Translations under genes and position numbers: made by a program
NCBI GenBank assembly: GCA_016714085.1
Contig: JADJNW010000014.1
Location: forward strand, 62,001-126,000
Length of the DNA: 64,000 nucleotides
Source: Saprospiraceae bacterium
Lineage (GTDB): Bacteria; Bacteroidota; Bacteroidia; Chitinophagales; Saprospiraceae
Direction: 5' to 3'
Notes under the pieces: model-generated
The model's database searches: none
What the model saw: the letters and a program-made list of their open reading frames with translations, nothing else
Told to the model about the DNA's origin: nothing
Shown here: positions 1 to 6,796 of the stretch, one piece after another
How positions within the stretch are numbered: position 1 is the stretch's first letter
Layout of the letters: each line of letters starts with the position of its first letter

Positions 1-98
1 TTGAGGCAATTTTTAAAGCTTTTGCGAAAGCGATTAAAATGGCGAAGAAAAGAGATATAGAAAATATGCAGTTGCCAAGTACAAAGGGCATTTTATAA
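1..98 (+). CDS. hisB: HisB C-terminus (imidazoleglycerol-phosphate dehydratase), partial
   Basis: The gene runs in from the left edge; reading codons from base 3 gives about 31 residues ending in LPSTKGIL and a TAA at 96-98. This tail (an FKAFAKAI helix, then the PST/SKG end) is the usual C-terminus of imidazoleglycerol-phosphate dehydratase, step 6 of histidine synthesis. The position just before hisH fits a standard his operon order. Only the end is present, so it cannot be said whether it is the monofunctional enzyme or the phosphatase-dehydratase fusion. Confidence 0.8.
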   Translation, partial: EAIFKAFAKAIKMAKKRDIENMQLPSTKGIL

Positions 99-106
99 AT
101 TTTTAA

Positions 107-122
107 ACACATAGGCACATAG
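107..122. repeat. 8-bp tandem word in the hisB-hisH gap
   Basis: Two adjacent 8-mers share the core cacatag (107-114 and 115-122), a few bases before the hisH ATG at 132. This is a short member of the periodic leader-repeat class described in the findings; no opposite arm is visible. Confidence 0.45.
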
Positions 123-131
123 AATATAAAA

Positions 132-719
132 ATGGAAGTAGCAATTATAAATTATAATGCTGGTAATGTTCAATCGGTGCTTTTTGCGATGGAAAGATTA
201 GGCGTAGAGGCAATATTAACGGACGATCCGGCAACAATTCGCGCCGCGAAAAAAGTCATCTTCCCGGGCGTGGGCGAGGCGAATACCACCATGCGTTACC
301 TGCGCGAACGCGGCTTGGATGAGGTGATTCGCAGCCTGGCGCAGCCGGTGCTGGGCATTTGTTTGGGCATGCAGTTATTATGCGAACATTCGGAAGAAAA
401 TGATACGCCGTGTTTAGGTATTATACCGCAAAATGTAATAAAATTTCGTCCGAAAAATGGCGAGAAAGTGCCGCACATAGGTTGGAATGCATTATATAAT
501 TTAAAAAATGGGATTTTTACATCCGATTTAGAAGGGGAATATGTTTATTTCGTACATAGTTATTATGTAGAAGCGGGGAATTTTACAACCGCATTAACAG
601 ATTATACAATTCCATTTAGTTCCGCTGTGCAAAAAGATAATTTTTATGCGACACAATTTCACCCGGAAAAGTCGGGGAGCGTGGGGGAACGGATTTTGAG
701 GAATTTTTTAAGCTTGTAA
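132..719 (+). CDS. hisH: Imidazole glycerol phosphate synthase, glutaminase subunit HisH
   Basis: Class I glutamine amidotransferase of 195 residues that hydrolyses glutamine and passes ammonia to HisF for formation of imidazole glycerol phosphate. The catalytic triad is visible: Cys77 in GICLGMQ, and His177 and Glu179 in FHPEKSG. The N-terminus (IINYNAGN) and full length match the family. It starts 33 bases after hisB and is followed closely by a deacetylase gene rather than directly by hisA. The first two thirds are visibly richer in GC than the last third. Confidence 0.95.
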   Translation: MEVAIINYNAGNVQSVLFAMERLGVEAILTDDPATIRAAKKVIFPGVGEANTTMRYLRERGLDEVIRSLAQPVLGICLGMQLLCEHSEENDTPCLGIIPQNVIKFRPKNGEKVPHIGWNALYNLKNGIFTSDLEGEYVYFVHSYYVEAGNFTTALTDYTIPFSSAVQKDNFYATQFHPEKSGSVGERILRNFLSL

Positions 720-732
720 AAATTATATTATT

Positions 733-1656
733 ATGAAACATCACCTGACACTTGTATTAATTCTTTTTTTAATAACGCATTGTTTATGGGCGCAGTCAAA
801 ACAAGTTGCCATTACAATGGACGATTTACCATTTGTAATGGAAATTTCCCTGGAACAGACACAGCAAAATACCCGGAAATTATTAAGTCATTTTCGGGCA
901 TATAATATGCCAGTGGTAGGTTTTGTGAATGAACAAAAATTGATGAAATTAAATGAAATAGATGCTCGTGTAGCGCTATTGGAAAGCTGGCTGGAAGCAG
1001 GGCAGCTATTGGGTAATCATACTTTTTCGCATCCTGATTTTAATACAACTTCATTAGAAGATTATAAAACAGATTTTTTAAAAGGCGAAATTATTATTAG
1101 TCAACTGTGTAATAAATATAATCAAACGCAAAAATATTTTCGTTTCCCATTTTTACACGCAGGACCTGATAGCTTGAAAAAAGCAGAATTTGAAATATTT
1201 TTAAAGGCACAAGGCTATGAAAATGCGCCAGTTACCATTGACAATGAAGATTATATTTTTAATAAAGCTTACGTAAATGCTTATAAAAAGAAAGATAGTA
1301 AAACGATGAAAATGATCGGCGAGGCTTATTTACAATATGTAAGTGCGATGATTGATTATCATGAAGAATTAACGCAACAAGTAATGGGAAGCCCTATACG
1401 ACATATTTTTCTATGCCATGCCAATCAAATTAATGCGGATTATTTTGATAAAGTAGCGGACTTATTTAAAGCGAAGGGTTATACATTTATTACATTAGAA
1501 GCAGCATTACAAGATGAAGTATATCAAGAGCCGGAAAATTATATTGGGAAAGGCGGCTTCTCCTGGCTGCATCGCTGGCGTATTACAAAGAAATTGCCGT
1601 TCAAAATAAAAGAACCAGAAATTCCAGAAGAAATTATGAGATTGTATAATAATTGA
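733..1656 (+). CDS. Secreted polysaccharide deacetylase (NodB family)
   Basis: A 307-residue protein with an N-terminal signal peptide (hydrophobic LVLILFLITHCLWA then Q). The carbohydrate esterase 4 metal site is recognisable: an Asp pair in TMDDLPF and the His-x3-His of GNHTFSHPDF, with a later FLCHANQ motif. Such enzymes remove N- or O-acetyl groups from cell-wall or exopolysaccharide sugars outside the cytoplasm; the substrate cannot be read from sequence. It lies 13 bases after hisH, inside the histidine operon, although nothing links it to histidine synthesis. It is clearly more AT-rich than hisA and hisF, which suggests a later insertion into the operon. Confidence 0.85.
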   Translation: MKHHLTLVLILFLITHCLWAQSKQVAITMDDLPFVMEISLEQTQQNTRKLLSHFRAYNMPVVGFVNEQKLMKLNEIDARVALLESWLEAGQLLGNHTFSHPDFNTTSLEDYKTDFLKGEIIISQLCNKYNQTQKYFRFPFLHAGPDSLKKAEFEIFLKAQGYENAPVTIDNEDYIFNKAYVNAYKKKDSKTMKMIGEAYLQYVSAMIDYHEELTQQVMGSPIRHIFLCHANQINADYFDKVADLFKAKGYTFITLEAALQDEVYQEPENYIGKGGFSWLHRWRITKKLPFKIKEPEIPEEIMRLYNN

Positions 1657-1687
1657 GTTTTTAGAATTCATGTTCAATCGCAAAACC

Positions 1688-1771
1688 GCAAGATTTTAAA
1701 TGTAAAATATAAAAATTTGTTGAGTTGACTTTTACATTTTACATTTCGCGGTTTTACATTTTACATTTAAT
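1688..1771. repeat. Heptad-repeat leader of hisA with inverted arms
   Basis: The word ttttaca occurs four times in register (1730-1743 and 1752-1765), the pairs separated by a cgcgg-containing word, and the block runs straight into the hisA ATG at 1772. Upstream, aaaaccgc and aaatgta words are reverse complements of parts of this block, so an imperfect hairpin can form in the leader. Confidence 0.7.
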
Positions 1772-2485
1772 ATGCACATCATACCAGCCATAGATATTAT
1801 TGATGGAAAATGCGTGCGCCTGACGCAGGGCGACTACGCGCAAAAAAAAGTGTATAACGAAAATCCGGTGGAAGTTGCCAAGGAGTTTGAGGCGGCGGGC
1901 TTGACGCGACTGCATCTGGTGGATTTGGACGGTGCGAAAGCGAGTCGGATTGTGAATCATAAAGTACTGGAAGCCATTGCCTTGCAAACAAATTTGTGGA
2001 TTGATTTTGGGGGGGGATTGAAATCAGATGCCGATGTAAAAATTGCGTTTGAATCGGGGGCGAAGCAAATTACGGGCGGCACGGTGGCAGTGAAAAATCC
2101 AGAATTATTCCTAGGTTGGCTTGAAGAATATGGTGCAGATCGCATCATTCTCGGTGCGGATGTGAAGGATGGAAATATCGCGGTTTCCGGCTGGCAGGAA
2201 CAGAGCAATACGAACTTATTCACATTCCTATGTGGATATGTGGAAAAAAATGTGGAAAACGTAATTTGTACCGACATCTCGAAAGATGGGCTGCTGCAAG
2301 GTTCGGCTATTAGTTTGTACGAGGAAATTTTGAAAAGGTTTCCTGGATTGAAACTAATTGCGAGTGGCGGGGTGACGAGTTTGGAGGAAATTGAGAAATT
2401 GAGGGAAATTGGGTGTTTTGGAGCGATTGTGGGGAAGGCGATTTATGAGGAGAGGTTGAGACTAGGAGACTTAGTGACTGGGTGA
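1772..2485 (+). CDS. hisA: HisA, ProFAR isomerase
   Basis: Phosphoribosylformimino-5-aminoimidazole carboxamide ribotide isomerase, 237 residues, a (beta/alpha)8 barrel acting before HisF/HisH in histidine synthesis. The first catalytic Asp is in AIDIIDGKCVRL (residue 8) and the second in the GADVKDG strand near residue 128. Phosphate-binding glycine motifs (DFGGGLK, ASGGV) are present in both half barrels. The start is the ATG directly after the heptad-repeat leader; length is normal for the family. Confidence 0.95.
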   Translation: MHIIPAIDIIDGKCVRLTQGDYAQKKVYNENPVEVAKEFEAAGLTRLHLVDLDGAKASRIVNHKVLEAIALQTNLWIDFGGGLKSDADVKIAFESGAKQITGGTVAVKNPELFLGWLEEYGADRIILGADVKDGNIAVSGWQEQSNTNLFTFLCGYVEKNVENVICTDISKDGLLQGSAISLYEEILKRFPGLKLIASGGVTSLEEIEKLREIGCFGAIVGKAIYEERLRLGDLVTG

Positions 2486-2527
2486 ACGAGTGACTTAGAG
2501 AAAGATCGACCAAGTGATTTTAAAATT

Positions 2528-2607
2528 GTGTTCATGTTCGATGTGTTCAAGTGTTCAGGTATAGCGTGAACACACGAACACACGAATACAGGAACACACG
2601 AACACAA
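2528..2607. repeat. Octad-repeat palindrome in the hisA-hisF gap
   Basis: The left arm (2528-2558) repeats gtgttca-type words, mostly every 8 nt; the right arm (2568-2607) has five in-register 8-mers of the type gaacacac, the reverse complement of the left words. The arms are separated by about 9 bases. The right arm ends six bases before the hisF ATG at 2613. This is the clearest large hairpin of the leader-repeat class, and the only one with a period of 8 rather than 7. Confidence 0.85.
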
Positions 2608-2612
2608 CAAAA

Positions 2613-3368
2613 ATGCTTGCAAAAAGAATCATTCCCTGCCTCGACATCAAGGACGGGCGCACGGTAAAGGGCGTTAATTTTGAAAACCTGCGCGACGCGG
2701 GCGATCCGGTGGAATTGGGCGCTTTGTATAGCGAGCAGGGCGCGGATGAATTGGTGTTTCTCGACATCACGGCGACGCATGAGAAGCGCAAAACGATGGC
2801 GGCACTGGCGCGGAATATTGCGCAACATTTGAATATTCCATTTACCATCGGCGGTGGAATTAATGTAGTGGAAGATGCCGATGTGCTGCTGACTTGCGGG
2901 GCGGATAAGGTTTCGATCAACTCCGCAGCCGTGCGGCGTCCGGAATTGATTGATGAAATGGCAAAGGCGTTTGGGAGTCAGTTTGTCGTGCTGGCGGTGG
3001 ATGCAAAAGAGATTGATAGTGAATGGTTTGTGCATTTGAATGGCGGTAGAATTCCAACCGATATTAAATTATTGGATTGGGTGAAAGAAGCCGAAAATCG
3101 CGGTGCGGGCGAAATTCTATTCACGTCGATGAATCATGATGGCGTAAAGCAAGGTTTTGCATGTAATATTACGGCGCAGGTTTCCGAATCGGTTTCAATT
3201 CCGGTGATTGCTTCGGGCGGGGCGGGTACGATGGAACATTTTCAAGAAGTTTTCACAAAAGGCAAAGCAGATGCGGGGCTGGCGGCGAGTATTTTTCATT
3301 TTAAGGAGATTGGGATTGGGGAGTTGAAGCAATTTTTGAAGGCAAAAAATATTGTAGTAAGAAATTGA
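2613..3368 (+). CDS. hisF: Imidazole glycerol phosphate synthase, cyclase subunit HisF
   Basis: The 251-residue (beta/alpha)8 barrel uses ammonia from HisH to cyclise PRFAR into imidazole glycerol phosphate and AICAR. The catalytic aspartates are in CLDIKDGRTVKG (residue 11) and AVDAKE (about residue 130), and the phosphate loops GGGIN and ASGGAG are intact. It is preceded by the octad palindrome and followed after 26 bases by hisIE. Composition is GC-richer than the neighbouring deacetylase gene. Confidence 0.95.
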   Translation: MLAKRIIPCLDIKDGRTVKGVNFENLRDAGDPVELGALYSEQGADELVFLDITATHEKRKTMAALARNIAQHLNIPFTIGGGINVVEDADVLLTCGADKVSINSAAVRRPELIDEMAKAFGSQFVVLAVDAKEIDSEWFVHLNGGRIPTDIKLLDWVKEAENRGAGEILFTSMNHDGVKQGFACNITAQVSESVSIPVIASGGAGTMEHFQEVFTKGKADAGLAASIFHFKEIGIGELKQFLKAKNIVVRN

Positions 3369-3394
3369 TTTTCAAATACATAGACACTTGGTTA

Positions 3395-3997
3395 ATGAAT
3401 ATTCAGCAACTTGATTTTACAAAAACAGATGGTTTGATTCCTGCAATTATTCAGGATTCTATTACAAATAAGATTTTAATGCTCGGCTACATGAATGCAG
3501 AAGCCTTGCAAAAAACATTAGACGAAAAAATCGTCACCTTTTTTAGCCGTAGCAAAAATCGCTTGTGGACGAAAGGTGAAACTTCTGGCAATTTTCTACA
3601 TATCGTTGATATTCAAGTAGATTGTGACAATGATACGATTCTTATCAAAGCCCGCCCCGACGGCCCCACCTGCCACACGGGCGCCGATACTTGTTTTGAC
3701 GAAGTGAACGAATCGGATAATTTTCTTTTAAAACTCGAAAAAATCATTCAAGACCGCAAAGCCAATCCAAAAGAAGGTTCTTACACTACTTCATTGTTTC
3801 AAAAAGGAATCAACAAAGTGGCACAAAAAGTAGGCGAAGAAGCAGTAGAATTGGTCATTGAATCCAAGGATAATAATGAGGAATTATTTTTAAATGAAGC
3901 CGCGGATTTACTTTACCATTATTTGATTTTGCTTGCCGCTAAAGACTATCAATTACAAGATGTGATAGAGGTATTAGAAAAACGACACCGCTCTTGA
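3395..3997 (+). CDS. hisIE: HisIE, bifunctional PRA-CH / PRA-PH
   Basis: Fusion of phosphoribosyl-AMP cyclohydrolase (HisI, about residues 1-110) and phosphoribosyl-ATP pyrophosphatase (HisE, about 115-200), steps 2 and 3 of histidine synthesis. HisI is shown by GLIPAIIQD, LWTKGETSGN and the metal-binding Asp/Cys strand VDCDNDT with GPTCHTG; HisE by the helix KVGEEAVELVIE. The open frame extends back to a TTG at 3365 overlapping hisF, but the ATG at 3395 gives the normal N-terminus (MNIQQLDF) and is preferred, for 200 residues. It is the last his gene of the operon here. Confidence 0.93.
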   Translation: MNIQQLDFTKTDGLIPAIIQDSITNKILMLGYMNAEALQKTLDEKIVTFFSRSKNRLWTKGETSGNFLHIVDIQVDCDNDTILIKARPDGPTCHTGADTCFDEVNESDNFLLKLEKIIQDRKANPKEGSYTTSLFQKGINKVAQKVGEEAVELVIESKDNNEELFLNEAADLLYHYLILLAAKDYQLQDVIEVLEKRHRS

Positions 3998-4033
3998 TCT
4001 CAAAATTCAATTTTCCCACCCTATTATTTTTTG

Positions 4034-4041
4034 TACCTTTG
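4034..4041 (+). promoter_or_regulatory. Bacteroidota -7 box upstream of dnaX
   Basis: TACCTTTG matches the phylum consensus TAnnTTTG, 72 bases before the dnaX ATG, in the gap after hisIE. No clear TTG -33 element is at the usual distance. It implies dnaX starts its own transcript, with a palindromic leader. Confidence 0.55.
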
Positions 4042-4056
4042 AACTTCGATGGATGA

Positions 4057-4104
4057 GTTGAAAACTTTCAAAATAGAAGCCCTTCAACCTATCAACTTTT
4101 CAAC
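4057..4104. repeat. Palindromic leader of dnaX
   Basis: A perfect 8-bp inverted repeat, gttgaaaa (4057-4064) and ttttcaac (4097-4104), encloses further tcaa-type words with roughly 7-nt spacing. It lies between the predicted promoter (4034) and the ATG (4114), so it would form a hairpin in the 5' untranslated RNA. Confidence 0.6.
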
Positions 4105-4113
4105 CAAAATTGA

Positions 4114-5910
4114 ATGAGCAATTTCGTCGTATCGGCTAGAAAATATCGCCCAAATCGCTTTGAGGATGTGGTAGGACAGGAGCACGTGTCGCGTACCTTA
4201 AAGAATGCTTTGCAGAGTGGGCAACTGGCGCACGCTTTCTTGTTCTGTGGGCCACGCGGTGTAGGGAAAACGACTTGTGCGCGTATTCTGGCAAAAGTGC
4301 TTAATTGTCAGAATCTTACGAAGGATTTCGAGCCTTGCAACGAGTGTAGTTCCTGCAAATCTTTCAATGAAAATGCTTCATTTAATATCACCGAATTAGA
4401 CGCTGCGTCGAATAACTCGGTAGAGCATATCCGAGCGCTGATAGAACAGGTGCGCTTTCAACCACAACAAGGCAGGTACAAAGTATTCATTATTGACGAG
4501 GTACACATGCTTTCTCAGCAAGCGTTTAATGCTTTTTTGAAAACGCTGGAAGAGCCGCCGCCCTACGCTATTTTTATACTAGCAACAACAGAGAAGCATA
4601 AAATCATTCCAACAATCTTGTCGCGCTGCCAGATTTATGACTTTCGTCGGATTCAGGTGCAAGACATGGTGGCGCATTTGCAGCATATTTGTAAAACAGA
4701 AAGCATTGACGCTGAGGAAGATGCATTGCACATCATTGCCCAAAAAGCCGACGGTGCGCTGCGCGATGCCTTGTCTATTTTCGATCGAATCGTAGCGTTT
4801 TCGGGCAAAAAAATTATTTACCAGGATGTCATTTCCAACCTGAATGTACTGGATTACGACTACTATTTTCGGATGGTAGATGCGCTCTTGGTCGAAGATA
4901 TTTCCAAAGTACTATTGATTTTTGATGATATTCTTAGAAAAGGCTTTGATCCAGAGTTGTTTATCAATGGCTTCGCCGAGCATTTGCGCAATCTATTGGT
5001 TTGCAAAGATGAGCAAACGCTGCAATTGCTTGAAATTAGCGACACTTTGCAAGCGCGATATTTTGAACAGTCCCAAATCACACCTTCCGCGTTTATTCTC
5101 ACTGCTTTAAATATTTCAAATGATTGTGATATAGAATATAAAAATGCCCGGAATAAGCGACTTCATGTAGAAATGGCCTTGATAAAAATGACTTATGTGA
5201 ACCGAGCAATCCAAATAGCGCGGCAACCGGAACTGGTTGGTGAAGAAAAAAAAAAGCCTGATGGAGAATTAGAAATTGGAAATCGGAAGTCCGAAGTCGG
5301 AAGTCCGAGGTCGGAAGCCGGGCAACAGTTGCCAGCCACCAGTGACCAACCGCCAATTGTAAGTGACCAGGAATCAATTACTTATTCCTATCACGAGCCA
5401 CCATCTAACGAAGCTACGCCTTCTTTATTTGCGAAAGCAAAAAATTCGGATAAGCACAGTATGCCTAAACTGAGCGGCGGCTTGAATGCACTATTGGAAG
5501 AAGTGAAAGGAGAAGAAAACAATAATGGCAAAGAAGATGCTCCTGAGCTCACATTGGAAGAACTGACAATCGCTTGGCAGCAATATGTAGATAATAGTGA
5601 ACAACCAGATGCTGTAAAAATCCTGTTGCAAGATGCAGCACTCCATTTGGAGCAAAAGCATATCATCGCTATTGCCAATTCTTCATTGGCAGAAAATGCT
5701 ATTAGGGAGGAATCTGGTTTGATAGAGTATATTCGCCGATACTTTGATGAAACGGAGTTGATGTTTTCTGTAAAAAAGAGTGAGAAAAAACAAACTGCCT
5801 CTCCACCCAAACCTTTGACTGTCAAGGAAAAGTACTTAAAAATGCGCGAAACAAATCCGCTACTTCAAGAGCTTCAATCGCGCTTTGATCTGCGACCAGA
5901 TGAGGATTAA
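4114..5910 (+). CDS. dnaX: DNA polymerase III subunit gamma/tau
   Basis: Clamp-loader ATPase of 598 residues. Visible are the Walker A loop GPRGVGKTT (about 46-54), a four-cysteine zinc module (Cys in LNCQN, EPCNECSSC), the Walker B IIDEVHML and sensor-1 region, then a low-complexity linker (about 375-450) and a tau-type C-terminal region. At codons 377-381 the gene has an A10 run reading GAA GAA AAA AAA AAG; in the -1 frame the next codons are GCC TGA, and in the +1 frame a TAG follows within 15 bases. This resembles the A AAA AAG signal that makes the short gamma product in E. coli. A heptad repeat is inserted in frame just downstream. Confidence 0.95.
   Translation: MSNFVVSARKYRPNRFEDVVGQEHVSRTLKNALQSGQLAHAFLFCGPRGVGKTTCARILAKVLNCQNLTKDFEPCNECSSCKSFNENASFNITELDAASNNSVEHIRALIEQVRFQPQQGRYKVFIIDEVHMLSQQAFNAFLKTLEEPPPYAIFILATTEKHKIIPTILSRCQIYDFRRIQVQDMVAHLQHICKTESIDAEEDALHIIAQKADGALRDALSIFDRIVAFSGKKIIYQDVISNLNVLDYDYYFRMVDALLVEDISKVLLIFDDILRKGFDPELFINGFAEHLRNLLVCKDEQTLQLLEISDTLQARYFEQSQITPSAFILTALNISNDCDIEYKNARNKRLHVEMALIKMTYVNRAIQIARQPELVGEEKKKPDGELEIGNRKSEVGSPRSEAGQQLPATSDQPPIVSDQESITYSYHEPPSNEATPSLFAKAKNSDKHSMPKLSGGLNALLEEVKGEENNNGKEDAPELTLEELTIAWQQYVDNSEQPDAVKILLQDAALHLEQKHIIAIANSSLAENAIREESGLIEYIRRYFDETELMFSVKKSEKKQTASPPKPLTVKEKYLKMRETNPLLQELQSRFDLRPDED
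5246..5261 (+). promoter_or_regulatory. Probable gamma/tau frameshift or slippage site in dnaX
   Basis: Ten consecutive A (5246-5255) followed by G contain the heptamer A AAA AAG in the reading frame. A -1 shift reaches TGA at 5259-5261 after one Ala codon, giving a gamma-like protein of about 380 residues that ends just after the clamp-loader core. A +1 shift reaches TAG at 5270-5272. Transcript slippage on A10 would give the same products, as is known for the A9 run of Thermus dnaX. Confidence 0.7.
5283..5359. repeat. Heptad repeat inside the dnaX linker
   Basis: Five exact-register 7-mers of the type tcggaag/tccgaag (5283-5317) are followed by a ggcaa/ttgcc mini-hairpin and by 7-mers starting cca (from 5332). 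They are translated as residues about 390-416, in the variable linker between clamp-loader core and tau domains, without breaking the frame. Confidence 0.8.
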
Positions 5911-6037
5911 TATCTCCTTCTTTCGCCAGGAAAAAATTTTATTTTTGATAGGATAATGACCTATGACACGATTTTGTCAATATTTAAAAAACCAAGAAGC
6001 CAAAAGCTTGTTTCCATGTAAATAAATCTCCTAACCA

Positions 6038-6745
6038 ATGAGTAATCAATCATTTTGGTATTTAGAGAATATAGATGTAACACTACTTTTTTGCCCGCAA
6101 AAAAATGCGAAAGAGGGTGGTATGGAGCGGCACATCCATAAAATATATAAAAAAGGCGAATATATCTACCTTCCCGAAGAATTTTCTGATCGAATTTTTT
6201 TTCTTACCGAAGGGCGTGTAAAAATAGGTTCTTACGGTGATTCTGGTAAGGAAATTACCAAAGCAATATTGGGCAAAGGTGAAGTTTTTGGCGAGTTATC
6301 GCTAATCGGTGAGGACAAACGCCGCGATTTTGCTTATGTGATGGAAGAAGCAACCGTTTGTGTAATCGGTATCGAAGAAATGAAATCGCTGATGCGCGAT
6401 CGAAATGATCTTAGCCTTTTCTTGATGAAAATTATGGGTTCCAGAATGTTAGAATTGGAGCAACGCCTGGAATCCCTGGTTTTTAAAGATTCTCGCTCAA
6501 GAATTGTTGAATATTTATATGATTTAGCCAGCAAAAAAGGACAACGCGTTGGTTACGAAATGTTGGTTCGCAAATTTTTGACGCACCAAGAGATTGCCAA
6601 TCTAACTGCTACTTCTCGCCAAACGGTGAATACCGTACTCAATGAGCTTCGAGAAAAGAATATTCTCACTTTTGACCGCCGTCGCCTACTTGTGCGCGAC
6701 ATGGATAAGTTGAAAAAAGAAATGGAGACGCCAAGCATCGTGTAA
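6038..6745 (+). CDS. Crp/Fnr-family transcriptional regulator
   Basis: A 235-residue regulator with an N-terminal cyclic-nucleotide-binding-type beta barrel (about 30-145, with the GEVFGELSLIGE phosphate-cassette-like region), a dimerisation helix and a C-terminal winged helix-turn-helix (FLTHQEIANLTATSRQTV, about 188-206). There is no N-terminal Fnr cysteine cluster, so iron-sulfur oxygen sensing is unlikely. In the cassette, where Crp has Arg-Ser contacting cAMP, this protein has DKRRDF, so whether it binds a nucleotide is uncertain. The start keeps the WYLENIDV segment common in Bacteroidota members; a later ATG at 6122 is possible. Confidence 0.85.
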   Translation: MSNQSFWYLENIDVTLLFCPQKNAKEGGMERHIHKIYKKGEYIYLPEEFSDRIFFLTEGRVKIGSYGDSGKEITKAILGKGEVFGELSLIGEDKRRDFAYVMEEATVCVIGIEEMKSLMRDRNDLSLFLMKIMGSRMLELEQRLESLVFKDSRSRIVEYLYDLASKKGQRVGYEMLVRKFLTHQEIANLTATSRQTVNTVLNELREKNILTFDRRRLLVRDMDKLKKEMETPSIV

Positions 6746-6763
6746 TGTTGAGCGATTAATGCT

Positions 6764-6771
6764 TACTTTTG
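6764..6771 (+). promoter_or_regulatory. -7 box upstream of the helicase gene
   Basis: TACTTTTG fits TAnnTTTG, 25 bases before the TTG start of the helicase-nuclease gene. No -33 element at standard spacing. Confidence 0.4.
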
Positions 6772-6796
6772 GGTTTAGCAAATAGCCAAATCAACA

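Noticed and set aside
2547..3035. Long minus-strand open frame over hisF, and similar ones over other genes
   Set aside because: Shadows of well-supported genes on the other strand; translations are low in family-like motifs.
3365..3394. TTG start for hisIE overlapping hisF
   Set aside because: The extra ten residues are not family-like; the ATG at 3395 gives the standard N-terminus.
6122..6745. Fnr-type oxygen sensor
   Set aside because: No N-terminal cysteine cluster for an iron-sulfur centre.
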